NCBI GenBank assembly: GCA_002431285.1
Contig: DJEF01000001.1
Coordinates: 7,105 to 19,960, forward strand
DNA length: 12,856 nucleotides
Direction of reading: 5' to 3'
Source of the DNA: Ruminococcaceae bacterium UBA5905
Lineage (GTDB): Bacteria; Bacillota; Clostridia; Oscillospirales; Acutalibacteraceae
In this document: in pieces, positions 5,879 to 12,803 of the stretch
How the letters are laid out: each line of letters opens with the position of its first letter
Numbering within the stretch: position 1 is the stretch's first letter
Notes under the pieces: generated by a model
Seen by the model: only the letters and a program-made list of their open reading frames with translations
Database searches by the model: none
What the model was told of the DNA's origin: nothing
Program-made: the position numbers and the translations under genes

Positions 5879-6511
5879 ATGTCTAACGCGCCGTTCATTG
5901 CAGATCACCCGCTGATCCAGCACAAGGTAACCTTGCTGCGGGATAAGAACACCAGCTCCAAGCAGTTCCGTGAGCTGATCAAGGAGATCACCGAGCTGAT
6001 GGTGTATGAAGCGACCCGTGACCTGCCGGTTTGCGAGGTGGAGGTGGAGACCCCCATCACGGTGGCCAAGAGCAAGGTTATCGCGGGACGGAAGCTGGCG
6101 TTTGTGCCGATCCTGCGAGCCGGATTGGGCATGGTGGATGGTGCGTTGGAGCTGATCCCCTCCGCCCGAGTGGGCCATATCGGTATGTATCGGGACGAGG
6201 AGACGCTGATCCCCCATCCGTATTATTGCAAGCTGCCCCACGATATCGAGGAGCGGGATGTGATCGTGCTGGATCCCATGCTGGCTACCGGCGGCTCGGC
6301 GATCGACGCCATTGATCAGATCAAGACCCGTCATCCCCGCAGCATCAAATTTATGTGCATCATTGCGGCCCCCGAGGGGTTGAAGGCCCTGTCCGAGAAA
6401 CATCCGGACGTGAAGATCTACTGCGCCTCCCAGGATCTGCACCTGAACGAGAACGGCTATATCGTTCCCGGTCTCGGCGATGCCGGCGACCGCATTTTCG
6501 GCACGAAATAA
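5879..6511 (+). CDS. upp: Uracil phosphoribosyltransferase
   Basis: 210 residues, the usual size (208 in E. coli). The enzyme makes UMP from uracil and PRPP in pyrimidine salvage. Seen in the sequence: [14 protein letters not shown] (75-88), the PRPP-binding [11 protein letters not shown] (131-141) and the uracil-binding C-terminal [13 protein letters not shown] (193-205). ATG 5879 is chosen because TGGAGG at 5865-5870 is eight bases before it; the in-frame ATG 5873 is only two bases from that site. It may be read from the tsaE promoter, from the candidate promoter inside tsaB, or both, and a hairpin follows it at 6521-6563. In Firmicutes upp commonly sits near rpiB and a dCMP deaminase gene, both of which lie within 3 kb here. 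Confidence 0.97.
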   Translation: MSNAPFIADHPLIQHKVTLLRDKNTSSKQFRELIKEITELMVYEATRDLPVCEVEVETPITVAKSKVIAGRKLAFVPILRAGLGMVDGALELIPSARVGHIGMYRDEETLIPHPYYCKLPHDIEERDVIVLDPMLATGGSAIDAIDQIKTRHPRSIKFMCIIAAPEGLKALSEKHPDVKIYCASQDLHLNENGYIVPGLGDAGDRIFGTK

Positions 6512-6520
6512 ACTGTATGG

Positions 6521-6563
6521 ACGGGTCATCCTTGCCGCTTTGCGCGGCAAGGGCGGCCCGTTT
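6521..6563 (+). terminator. Likely terminator hairpin after upp
   Basis: A 9-bp inner stem (6530-6538 with 6544-6552, five-base loop) is extended by a 7-bp outer stem (6521-6527 with 6555-6561, one G-T pair) across a small internal loop. Only TTT follows, so termination may be partial and mutY could receive read-through. Confidence 0.6.
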
Positions 6564-6585
6564 CGTCCCTGTTTGAGGATCATTC

Positions 6586-7650
6586 ATGAATGACGCCCTG
6601 CTGCAAACGGGTGCGGCCGCTCTGTCCGATTGGTACCGTACCCATAATCGCCCGCTGCCCTGGCGGCAATCGCCCACCCCGTACCGGGTATGGGTTTCGG
6701 AGATCATGCTCCAACAGACTCGCATCGAGGTGGTGCTGCCGTATTATGAGCGGTTCATGGAGCGTCTGCCGGATGTACCGGCTCTGGCCGCCGCGCCGGA
6801 GGATGTGCTCCTGAAGCTGTGGGAGGGATTGGGTTATTACAGCCGGGTGCGGAATTTGCAAAAGGCCGCGCAGATCCTCTGTCGGGATTTCGGCGGCGAG
6901 CTGCCCGGAGAGTATGCGATGCTGCTGTCGCTGCCCGGTATCGGGGACTACACCGCCGGCGCCATTGCTTCCATTGCGTTTTCGCTCCCGGTTCCGGCGG
7001 TGGATGGCAATGTGATGCGGGTGCTGTCCCGCTTATGCTGCGATTCGACGGATGTGCTGTCCTCGGGGGCGAAAAAGCACTATACAGCCATGGCTGCCCG
7101 GTTGATCCCGGAGACGGAACCGGGACGGTTCAATCAGGCCGTGATGGAGCTGGGGGAGACGGTGTGTCTTCCCGGCGCGCACCCCCGCTGCGATGTGTGC
7201 CCTCTGCGGTTCGGCTGCGAGGCTTTTGCCGCCGGATGTCAGGGGGAGCTGCCGGTGCGGATCAAGCGGCAGCGCCGCCGTGTGGAGGAGCGGATCGTGC
7301 AGGTGATCGTCGGCGGTACGGACGGAGACCGGCGGGTGCTGCTCCATCGCCGCCCGGATACCGGCTTGCTGGCGGGCCTGTGGGAGCTGCCTAACCGATT
7401 GCTTACAGAGACGGCGTCGTTCCCGGTGGAGGGGGCGGTTTTTGCGGGTGAACTCCCTCGGGCGAAACACCTGTTCTCTCATGTGGAATGGCGCATGGCG
7501 GGGGAACTGTACCGCATCGCCGGGTTGCCGCCGCTGCCGGAGCGCTATTGTTGGGCGTCGTCGGCGGAATTGCGGACGACGGTTGCCTTGCCCAGCGCTT
7601 TTCGTCCCTATGCGGCGTTACTGCCGTCACTTTTGACCGGAGAGGAATGA
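6586..7650 (+). CDS. mutY: A/G-specific adenine glycosylase MutY
   Basis: 354 residues. MutY removes adenine mispaired with 8-oxoguanine in base excision repair. The N-terminal HhH-GPD domain shows the catalytic Glu39 in VSEIMLQQT, the helix-hairpin-helix LPGIGDYTAGAIAS (116-129) and the catalytic Asp140 in VDGNV. The iron-sulfur cluster ligands are Cys194, Cys202, Cys205 and Cys211. The first spacing is C-X7-C, one residue more than in the E. coli enzyme (C-X6-C). The C-terminal NUDIX-like domain (about 235-350) has LLAGLWELPN and the FSH loop (in HLFSHVEW) that reads 8-oxoguanine. ATG 6586 follows GAGG at 6575-6578. It starts a tightly packed run; the next gene begins four bases after the stop. 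Confidence 0.96.
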   Translation: MNDALLQTGAAALSDWYRTHNRPLPWRQSPTPYRVWVSEIMLQQTRIEVVLPYYERFMERLPDVPALAAAPEDVLLKLWEGLGYYSRVRNLQKAAQILCRDFGGELPGEYAMLLSLPGIGDYTAGAIASIAFSLPVPAVDGNVMRVLSRLCCDSTDVLSSGAKKHYTAMAARLIPETEPGRFNQAVMELGETVCLPGAHPRCDVCPLRFGCEAFAAGCQGELPVRIKRQRRRVEERIVQVIVGGTDGDRRVLLHRRPDTGLLAGLWELPNRLLTETASFPVEGAVFAGELPRAKHLFSHVEWRMAGELYRIAGLPPLPERYCWASSAELRTTVALPSAFRPYAALLPSLLTGEE

Positions 7651-7654
7651 TTCC

Positions 7655-8137
7655 ATGGATCAGAGAAACGATTATCTGAGCTGGGATGCCTATTTCATGG
7701 GTATTGCCATTTTGTCCGCCCAGCGCAGCAAGGATCCCGGCACTCAGGTGGGCGCCTGCATCGTGGATAAGGACAACAAGATCCTGTCGGTGGGCTATAA
7801 CGGAATGCCAACGGGATGTGCGGATGCGGTGATGCCCTGGGCGCGGGACGGACAGCCGATGGATACCAAATACCTGTTCGTATGCCACGCGGAATTGAAT
7901 GCGATTCTCAATTATTCCGGCGGCAATGTTCATGGCGCGACGGTGTATACCACACTGTTCCCTTGCAACGAATGCGCCAAGGCGCTGATCCAGGCAGGCG
8001 TTAAGCGGGTGGTGTATCTGTCGGACAAATATTCCGACAGCGATTCCGTGAAAGCGTCCAAGCTGATGTTCCGCATGACCGATGTGGAGTATACGCAGTA
8101 TGAGCCTACCGGCCATGAACTGACCTTGGAGCTGTGA
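7655..8137 (+). CDS. dCMP deaminase, eukaryote-like type
   Basis: 160 residues of the cytidine/deoxycytidylate deaminase family. It would convert dCMP to dUMP, feeding thymidylate synthesis. Zinc and catalytic residues are His78 and Glu80 (CHAELNAI), Cys104 and Cys107 (FPCNECAK). The segments YFMGIAILSAQRSKDP, QVGACIV, GYNGMPTGC, DTKY and SDKYSDSDS resemble, from memory, human DCTD more than B. subtilis ComEB. ATG 7655 has AGAGGA at 7641-7646, at the end of mutY. The next gene starts two bases after the stop, so the two are almost certainly co-translated. A true ComEB role in competence is not implied. Confidence 0.92.
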   Translation: MDQRNDYLSWDAYFMGIAILSAQRSKDPGTQVGACIVDKDNKILSVGYNGMPTGCADAVMPWARDGQPMDTKYLFVCHAELNAILNYSGGNVHGATVYTTLFPCNECAKALIQAGVKRVVYLSDKYSDSDSVKASKLMFRMTDVEYTQYEPTGHELTLEL

Positions 8138-8139
8138 GT

Positions 8140-8874
8140 ATGCGGAGAGTAGCATTGGTGACCGGCTCAACCCGCGGGATCGGGCGTGCTGTGGCGCTGC
8201 GCTTGGCACTGGAAGGATATACCGTCGCTGTGAACGGCCGCTCGGCCGATGCGGTGCAGGCTGCGGTGGCGGCGATCACGTCGGCCGGCGGGGATGCGCG
8301 CGGATATGTGTGCGATGTGGCCGATTCCGGGCAGGTCGCCCGTATGGGGGACGTTATCGAGCGGGAACTGGGAACGGTGACGGCTCTGGTGAATAACGCC
8401 GGTATCGCGCAGCAGAAGCTGCTGACGGATGTGACCGATGCAGAGTGGCATCGAATGATGGCGACCCATGCCGACGGGACATTTTACACCTGCCGCCGGT
8501 TTTTGCCCGGTATGATCCGGCAGCACGCCGGCAGCATCGTGAACATCTCCTCTATGTGGGGGCAGGTGGGCGGTTCCTGCGAGGTGCCCTATTCGGCGGC
8601 GAAGGCGGCGGTCATCGGCTTGACCCGCGCGCTGGCGAAAGAGGTCGGCCCCGCCGGTATTCGGGTCAATTGCGTCGCCCCCGGGGTTATTCAGACAGAT
8701 ATGATGGCGGGGTTTGATGCGTCGGTTTTGCAGGAATTGCAGGAAGAAACGCCGCTGTGTCGGCTGGGCACGCCGGAGGATGTAGCGCAGGCGGTGGCGT
8801 TTCTGCTGTCGGATGCTGCGGGATTTATCACCGGGCAGGTGTTGGCGCCGAACGGCGGTATGATCATTGGATAA
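8140..8874 (+). CDS. Short-chain dehydrogenase/reductase, FabG-like; resembles YmfI (EF-P 5-aminopentanone reductase)
   Basis: 244 residues of the classical SDR fold: TGSTRGIG (8-15) for NADP(H), NNAG (85-88), and catalytic Ser138, Tyr151 and Lys155 (YSAAK). The usual Asn of the N-S-Y-K tetrad is His110 (THADGTF). SSMWGQVGGSCEVPYSAAK and ITGQVLAPNGG resemble, from memory, B. subtilis YmfI, which reduces the 5-aminopentanone group on elongation factor P and also has a His there. Housekeeping FabG of fatty acid synthesis is the alternative, but no fab genes are near. ATG 8140 is chosen because GGAG at 8128-8131 is eight bases before it; GTG 8134 would be too close. Confidence 0.88.
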   Translation: MRRVALVTGSTRGIGRAVALRLALEGYTVAVNGRSADAVQAAVAAITSAGGDARGYVCDVADSGQVARMGDVIERELGTVTALVNNAGIAQQKLLTDVTDAEWHRMMATHADGTFYTCRRFLPGMIRQHAGSIVNISSMWGQVGGSCEVPYSAAKAAVIGLTRALAKEVGPAGIRVNCVAPGVIQTDMMAGFDASVLQELQEETPLCRLGTPEDVAQAVAFLLSDAAGFITGQVLAPNGGMIIG

Positions 8875-8894
8875 ATTAGATGGAGGTAACGGAT

Positions 8895-9344
8895 ATGATC
8901 GCAATCGCGTGTGACCATTCAGCGCTGGAGCTGAAAGAAGAAGTGGAGGCTCTGCTGGAGAGCCGGGGACTGGAATACAAAGATTTCGGCACTTATACGA
9001 CGGAGAGCTGCCATTATCCCGTCTATGGCGCCCGGGCGGCGCGGGCGGTGGCCAGCGGCGAATGTGACCGGGGCATTGTGATCTGCGGTACCGGCATCGG
9101 TATGTCGCTGGCGGCCAATAAGATCCCCGGCATCCGCTGTGCCCTGTGCGGCGACCCCTACTCCGCCAAGATGACGCGGGCGCACAATAATGCCAATATG
9201 CTGGCGCTGGGCGCACGGGTGATCGGTGTGGAGCTGGCGAAGATGATCGTCGAGGAGTTTCTGGACACCCCCTTTGAGGGCGGACGGCATCAGACTCGAA
9301 TTGATATGATCACGGCGCTGGAAAACGGCGAAGCCATCGAATGA
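8895..9344 (+). CDS. rpiB: Ribose-5-phosphate isomerase B
   Basis: 149 residues, exactly the family size. RpiB interconverts ribose 5-phosphate and ribulose 5-phosphate in the pentose phosphate pathway, supplying PRPP for nucleotides. The sequence shows ACDHSA with Asp7 and His8, ICGTGIGMSLAANK with the active-site Cys64, RAHNNANMLALGAR with His97, and the C-terminal FEGGRHQTRID. ATG 8895 follows TGGAGG at 8881-8886; an ATG at 8880 would include the ribosome binding site in the coding region. It lies 20 bases after the reductase gene and 17 before a membrane protein gene. A related sugar isomerase (LacA/LacB type) is unlikely given the stand-alone gene. Confidence 0.96.
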   Translation: MIAIACDHSALELKEEVEALLESRGLEYKDFGTYTTESCHYPVYGARAARAVASGECDRGIVICGTGIGMSLAANKIPGIRCALCGDPYSAKMTRAHNNANMLALGARVIGVELAKMIVEEFLDTPFEGGRHQTRIDMITALENGEAIE

Positions 9345-9361
9345 ACGGTTGAGGTGAGACC

Positions 9362-10126
9362 ATGAAAGACACATCAAAGCAGACGCTGAAAGTCGCTCTC
9401 AAGGTATGGGGGCGCGTGATCATCGCGACCATCATGTGCGCGGTGCTGTATCTGTCCATGTCGGTGCTGGGCAACGGTCTGTTCGGCCGAACGGTCGGTT
9501 ATCGGATCGCCCAGACGGATGAGGCCGGTGCTACCCAATTGGTGGAGGAACATTATTTCACCGATGGCGAGACGGAGGAGTCCATCCCGGAGGCGTCCGA
9601 AGGACAGCGGGTGGTGAAGATCACCGAAATTCCGCACGCCGTGAAGGTGCTGCTGGATGTGCTGACCCAGTTGATGCTCCTGTTTCTCATGGGTGTGTTT
9701 CCCTACAACCTTCTGTGGGAGCTGGGCGGCAAGGACGATACCGGGGTACGGTATAAGGGCAAGACCCCCGATCCTCTGCGGGGTCTGCGGATCGGCGCGC
9801 TGGCGACCGTTCCGGCGGCGCTGCTGTATATCGGCGCATGGGCTGTGAAGCTGACCGGTAGGGGTACTCTTTATTTGGCAATCTATCGCATTACGCAGAT
9901 GCCGTATCTCCCGTTCATCAACGGGGTGCTGGGCAATGTGACCGAACCGGCCAAACTGCCGGTGGGCGGACTGCTGGCCTGTGCGCTGACGTTGGTATTT
10001 GTTCCGATCGTGTGCGCGATTTCTTATCGGCTGGGCTTCCGCAAATTCTCCATCCGAGAGCATCTGACCTATAAAAACACCTCGGATTCCATTGAAACCG
10101 CCGGAAAAAGCGACTCCGAGATCTGA
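9362..10126 (+). CDS. Four-helix membrane protein, unknown function
   Basis: 254 residues; I do not recognise the family. Hydrophobic helices lie at about 16-40, 96-118, 144-164 and 200-222, with a weaker stretch near 170-190. Between the first two is an acidic hydrophilic loop (41-95). Basic residues before helix 1, in the 124-143 loop (KDDTGVRYKGKTPDPLRGLR) and after helix 4 (YRLGFRKF) predict both termini inside and the acidic loop outside. PYNLLWELGGKDD after helix 2 may be a conserved core. ATG 9362 has GAGGTGAG at 9351-9358. It sits between rpiB and cwlD, 17 bases after rpiB. The sigma-E-like promoter for cwlD begins just past its stop, so it belongs to the upstream transcript. No active-site motif is seen. 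Confidence 0.85.
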   Translation: MKDTSKQTLKVALKVWGRVIIATIMCAVLYLSMSVLGNGLFGRTVGYRIAQTDEAGATQLVEEHYFTDGETEESIPEASEGQRVVKITEIPHAVKVLLDVLTQLMLLFLMGVFPYNLLWELGGKDDTGVRYKGKTPDPLRGLRIGALATVPAALLYIGAWAVKLTGRGTLYLAIYRITQMPYLPFINGVLGNVTEPAKLPVGGLLACALTLVFVPIVCAISYRLGFRKFSIREHLTYKNTSDSIETAGKSDSEI

Positions 10127-10131
10127 CGGCG

Positions 10132-10161
10132 GCATATTTTCCGCCTGCGTCCACATACAAT
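10132..10161 (+). promoter_or_regulatory. Sigma-E-type sporulation promoter for cwlD
   Basis: GCATATT (10132-10138) and CATACAAT (10154-10161) each fit the B. subtilis sigma-E consensus (KMATATT and CATACAHT) at every position, with a 15-base spacer. It lies in the 53-base gap just before cwlD, a gene under sigma-E (and sigma-G) control in B. subtilis. Expected start is near 10167, leaving a leader of only about 12 bases that includes the ribosome binding site. Confidence 0.75.
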
Positions 10162-10179
10162 GGGTGCGGAGGTGGAGGT

Positions 10180-10869
10180 ATGACCCGAACACAGAGGCTC
10201 ATCGGTTGGCTCGGCGGGGTGGCGCTCCTGTGTCTGTGCGGCGGGACGACGTGGCTTCTCGCGGCGCGGCCGGCGGCTGTGGCGTCGACCGAGCCGTCCC
10301 TGCTCATTGATCCGGGACACGGGGGCGAGGACGGGGGCGCTCAGGCGGCCGACGGCACATTGGAAAAGAACATCAATCTGGCGATTGCGCTTAATTTGCG
10401 GGATATGCTGCGGGTATGCGGGGTGCCGGTGTCCATGACCCGGCAGGAGGATGTGTCCATCGGCGATTCCGACAGCACCATCCGCAGTCGCAAGAGCCGG
10501 GATATGCACCGCCGTCTGGAATTGTACCAGACGGCTTCTGCGGTTATTTCCATACATCAGAATCATTTCTCGGCGTCCCGGTACCATGGCGCGCAGATGT
10601 TCTATTCCGGCAATCACCCGGACAGCCGCCGGTTGGCGGAGCAGCTGCGGTGCAGCGTGGTCTCCGGCTTGCAGCCGGAGAATACCCGGGAGCTGAAGCG
10701 CGCGACGGACGGCATCTTCCTGCTGTATCATGCCCAGTGCCCGGCGGTGCTGGTGGAATGCGGGTTTTTGTCCAACCCGGAAGAGCGGGAGCAGCTGAAA
10801 ACTCCGGAGTATCAACAGCAGATGGCCTGGTGCATTATGACCGGCTATTGGAATTATCGGACGGAATAG
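10180..10869 (+). CDS. cwlD: N-acetylmuramoyl-L-alanine amidase CwlD (Amidase_3)
   Basis: 229 residues, close to B. subtilis CwlD (237). A membrane anchor or uncleaved signal spans about 8-29, followed directly by the zinc amidase domain. Ligands are His47 (DPGHGGEDGG), Glu62 (LEKNINL) and His126 (SIHQN); the catalytic glutamate is Glu193 (VECGFLSNPEE). CwlD removes the stem peptide from muramic acid during spore cortex synthesis, the first step towards muramic delta-lactam, which marks cortex for germination enzymes. No cell-wall binding repeats are present, which favours CwlD over vegetative amidases. ATG 10180 follows a doubled GGAGGTGGAGG (10168-10178). A sigma-E-type promoter precedes it. 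The partner deacetylase PdaA is not in the window. Confidence 0.9.
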   Translation: MTRTQRLIGWLGGVALLCLCGGTTWLLAARPAAVASTEPSLLIDPGHGGEDGGAQAADGTLEKNINLAIALNLRDMLRVCGVPVSMTRQEDVSIGDSDSTIRSRKSRDMHRRLELYQTASAVISIHQNHFSASRYHGAQMFYSGNHPDSRRLAEQLRCSVVSGLQPENTRELKRATDGIFLLYHAQCPAVLVECGFLSNPEEREQLKTPEYQQQMAWCIMTGYWNYRTE

Positions 10870-10917
10870 ACAGGGCGGGCTGTTCCCTGGCTGCTCCGTC
10901 CGCCCAGGGAGGATACT

Positions 10918-12291
10918 ATGGCAGGGAAGAATAAACCGGTATATGTCTGCAACGAATGTGGGGCGGAATCGGCCAAATGGTATGGGCGCTGCCCTCAGTG
11001 CGGCGCGTGGAATTCCATCGAGGAACAGGTGCGTCAGCCGGTCGCAGAGGCTCGCAGCCACCGGGGCGGCGTGGGGTTGACGACGGTGCAGCGCATCGGC
11101 GATATCCGAACGGACGACCGTCAGCGTTATCGGACCGGCATGAAGGAGCTGGATCGGGTATTGGGCGGCGGCATTGTCCGGGGCGGCCTCATGCTCATCG
11201 GCGGCGACCCCGGCATCGGTAAATCTACGCTGTTGCTGCAAATTTGCGCATACCTTGGACAGACGCTGAAGATCCTCTATGTTTCCGGTGAGGAGTCCGA
11301 GGGACAGTTGAAGCTGCGGGCCGACCGGCTGGGGGTGGCGGCGGAGCAGCTGTATGTGCTGTGCGAGAACGATCTGGATACGGTGCTGGATGCGCTGGAA
11401 AACGAGAAACCGGACATTCTCATCATCGACTCTATCCAGACCATGAATCTGGCCTCCATCGCGTCGGCATCCGGCAGCGTGACTCAGGTGCGGGAATGCA
11501 CCGCCGCCATCATGCATACGGTCAAACGGCTGGGGATCCCCACCTTTATCGTGGGCCATGTCAATAAGGACGGCGCCATCGCCGGACCTAAGGTCATGGA
11601 GCATATCGTGGATTGCGTGCTGTATTTTGAGGGGGATCGTCATTCCAGTTATCGCCTGTTGCGCTGTGTGAAGAACCGCTACGGCTCCACCAATGAGGTG
11701 GGGGTGTTCGAGATGGGGGAGCAGGGATTGGTCGAGGTGGAAAACCCTTCGCTGATGCTTCTTTCCGGCCGTCCTACGAATGTCAGCGGTTCCTGTGTCG
11801 CCTGCACCATCGAGGGCACCCGCCCCATGCTGGCGGAGGTGCAGGGGCTGGTGTCGCCGACCGGTTTCGGAAATCCCCGGCGTATGGCGACCGGCTTTGA
11901 CTGCAACCGGCTCTCCCTGATTCTGGCGGTGCTGGAAAAGCGCGCCGGATACCTGTTTTCCAATCTGGATGTGTATGTCAATGTGGTGGGCGGTTTGTGG
12001 CTGGATGAGCCGGCGGTGGATCTGCCGGTGGCGCTGGCGCTGGTCTCCGGCTTAAAGGATGCCGTCATTCCCGCCGAGAACATTGCCTTCGGGGAGATCG
12101 GCCTGACCGGTGAGCTGCGGGCGGTATCCAATGCCGATCAGCGTATCGGCGAGGCGGCGCGCATGGGATTCCGGCGTATCATTCTTCCGTATCACAGCCT
12201 TTCCTCCGTCACCCGTCGCCCCGGTGTTGAAATCGTGGGTGTGCGTACGGTACGGGAGGCGTTTGAGGAAATCCAGCAGAAAGGAACGTAA
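10918..12291 (+). CDS. radA: DNA repair protein RadA (Sms)
   Basis: 457 residues, full length. RadA is a hexameric branch-migration helicase-like ATPase used in recombination, repair and natural transformation. Domains in order: a zinc finger with Cys11, Cys14, Cys25 and Cys28; the RecA-like ATPase with Walker A GGDPGIGKST (95-104) and Walker B LIIDSIQT (168-175); the RadA-specific motif at 252-256, here KNRYG instead of the usual KNRFG; and a C-terminal Lon-protease-like domain (about 290-457) with VNVVGG. ATG 10918 follows AGGGAGGA (10906-10913). The stop overlaps the next start (TAATG), so the ComEA-like protein is translationally coupled. The 48-base gap after cwlD has short competing hairpins but no terminator. 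Confidence 0.97.
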   Translation: MAGKNKPVYVCNECGAESAKWYGRCPQCGAWNSIEEQVRQPVAEARSHRGGVGLTTVQRIGDIRTDDRQRYRTGMKELDRVLGGGIVRGGLMLIGGDPGIGKSTLLLQICAYLGQTLKILYVSGEESEGQLKLRADRLGVAAEQLYVLCENDLDTVLDALENEKPDILIIDSIQTMNLASIASASGSVTQVRECTAAIMHTVKRLGIPTFIVGHVNKDGAIAGPKVMEHIVDCVLYFEGDRHSSYRLLRCVKNRYGSTNEVGVFEMGEQGLVEVENPSLMLLSGRPTNVSGSCVACTIEGTRPMLAEVQGLVSPTGFGNPRRMATGFDCNRLSLILAVLEKRAGYLFSNLDVYVNVVGGLWLDEPAVDLPVALALVSGLKDAVIPAENIAFGEIGLTGELRAVSNADQRIGEAARMGFRRIILPYHSLSSVTRRPGVEIVGVRTVREAFEEIQQKGT

Positions 12292-12803
12292 TGGGTATGC
12301 GGTTTTTGCGGCGGATCGGACGGCTGGTGACCACGGAGCGGGTACTGTGGTTTCTGGCGGTTTCCGTGGCGGCTGTGGTGTTTTTCGAGGTGGGACGAGC
12401 CTTTCCGCGGATGGAGCCGTATGCGCCGGATCTGCCGGAAAGCTCCGAGCAGGGAGAGCCGTCCGCACCGATAATGCAACCGGATGGAGGGTCCGTATCC
12501 GGAGAGTCCGTGCCGCTATCCTCCTCATCCGATTCCTCGACCACGCCGCGCGTTTCGGAAGCGCCATCATCGGCATCAACTGCGGCACCTTCCTACGGCG
12601 AGACCGGCGGAATGCTGAATCTGAATACCGCGACAAAGGAACAGCTCAAAACCATCAACGGTATCGGCGATGCGTTCGCGGAACGCATCATCGCCTACCG
12701 GGACAGCCACGGTGGATTTCAGAGCGTGGAGGAACTGAAAAACATCTCCGGGATCGGCGAAAAACGGTATGCCCAGTGGTCGCCGTACTTCACCGTCTCT
12801 TAA
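12291..12803 (+). CDS. ComEA-like helix-hairpin-helix DNA-binding membrane protein
   Basis: 170 residues. One transmembrane helix at about 18-37, then a flexible linker (40-107) very rich in Ser, Pro, Glu and Thr, then a tandem helix-hairpin-helix domain (108-170): LNLNTATKEQLKTINGIG, AERIIAYRDSHGGF and VEELKNISGIGEKRY. This is the ComEA DNA-receptor fold, which binds incoming double-stranded DNA at the outer membrane face during transformation. The SLBB domain found in B. subtilis ComEA is absent; the linker takes its place. ATG 12291 overlaps the radA stop by one base and has AAAGGA at 12280-12285. Coupling to radA, which helps integrate transforming DNA, fits a DNA-uptake role, but no comEC is in the window, so function stays inferred. 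Confidence 0.88.
   Translation: MGMRFLRRIGRLVTTERVLWFLAVSVAAVVFFEVGRAFPRMEPYAPDLPESSEQGEPSAPIMQPDGGSVSGESVPLSSSSDSSTTPRVSEAPSSASTAAPSYGETGGMLNLNTATKEQLKTINGIGDAFAERIIAYRDSHGGFQSVEELKNISGIGEKRYAQWSPYFTVS

Noticed and set aside
5594..6583. Minus-strand open frame of 329 codons opposite upp
   Set aside because: It is His/Gln/Arg/Gly-rich with no motif, lying over tsaB and upp, which are certain.
8134..8139. GTG 8134 as start of the SDR gene
   Set aside because: It is only two bases from GGAG (8128-8131); ATG 8140 has the correct eight-base spacing and matches SDR N termini.
10168..10178. Doubled GGAGG before cwlD as a regulatory repeat
   Set aside because: The second copy is one base from the ATG and is probably just a purine-rich leader; only the first copy is well placed.
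10069..11643. Minus-strand open frame of 524 codons opposite cwlD and radA
   Set aside because: It spans two well-supported genes, has no recognisable domain and has the skewed composition of an antisense shadow.
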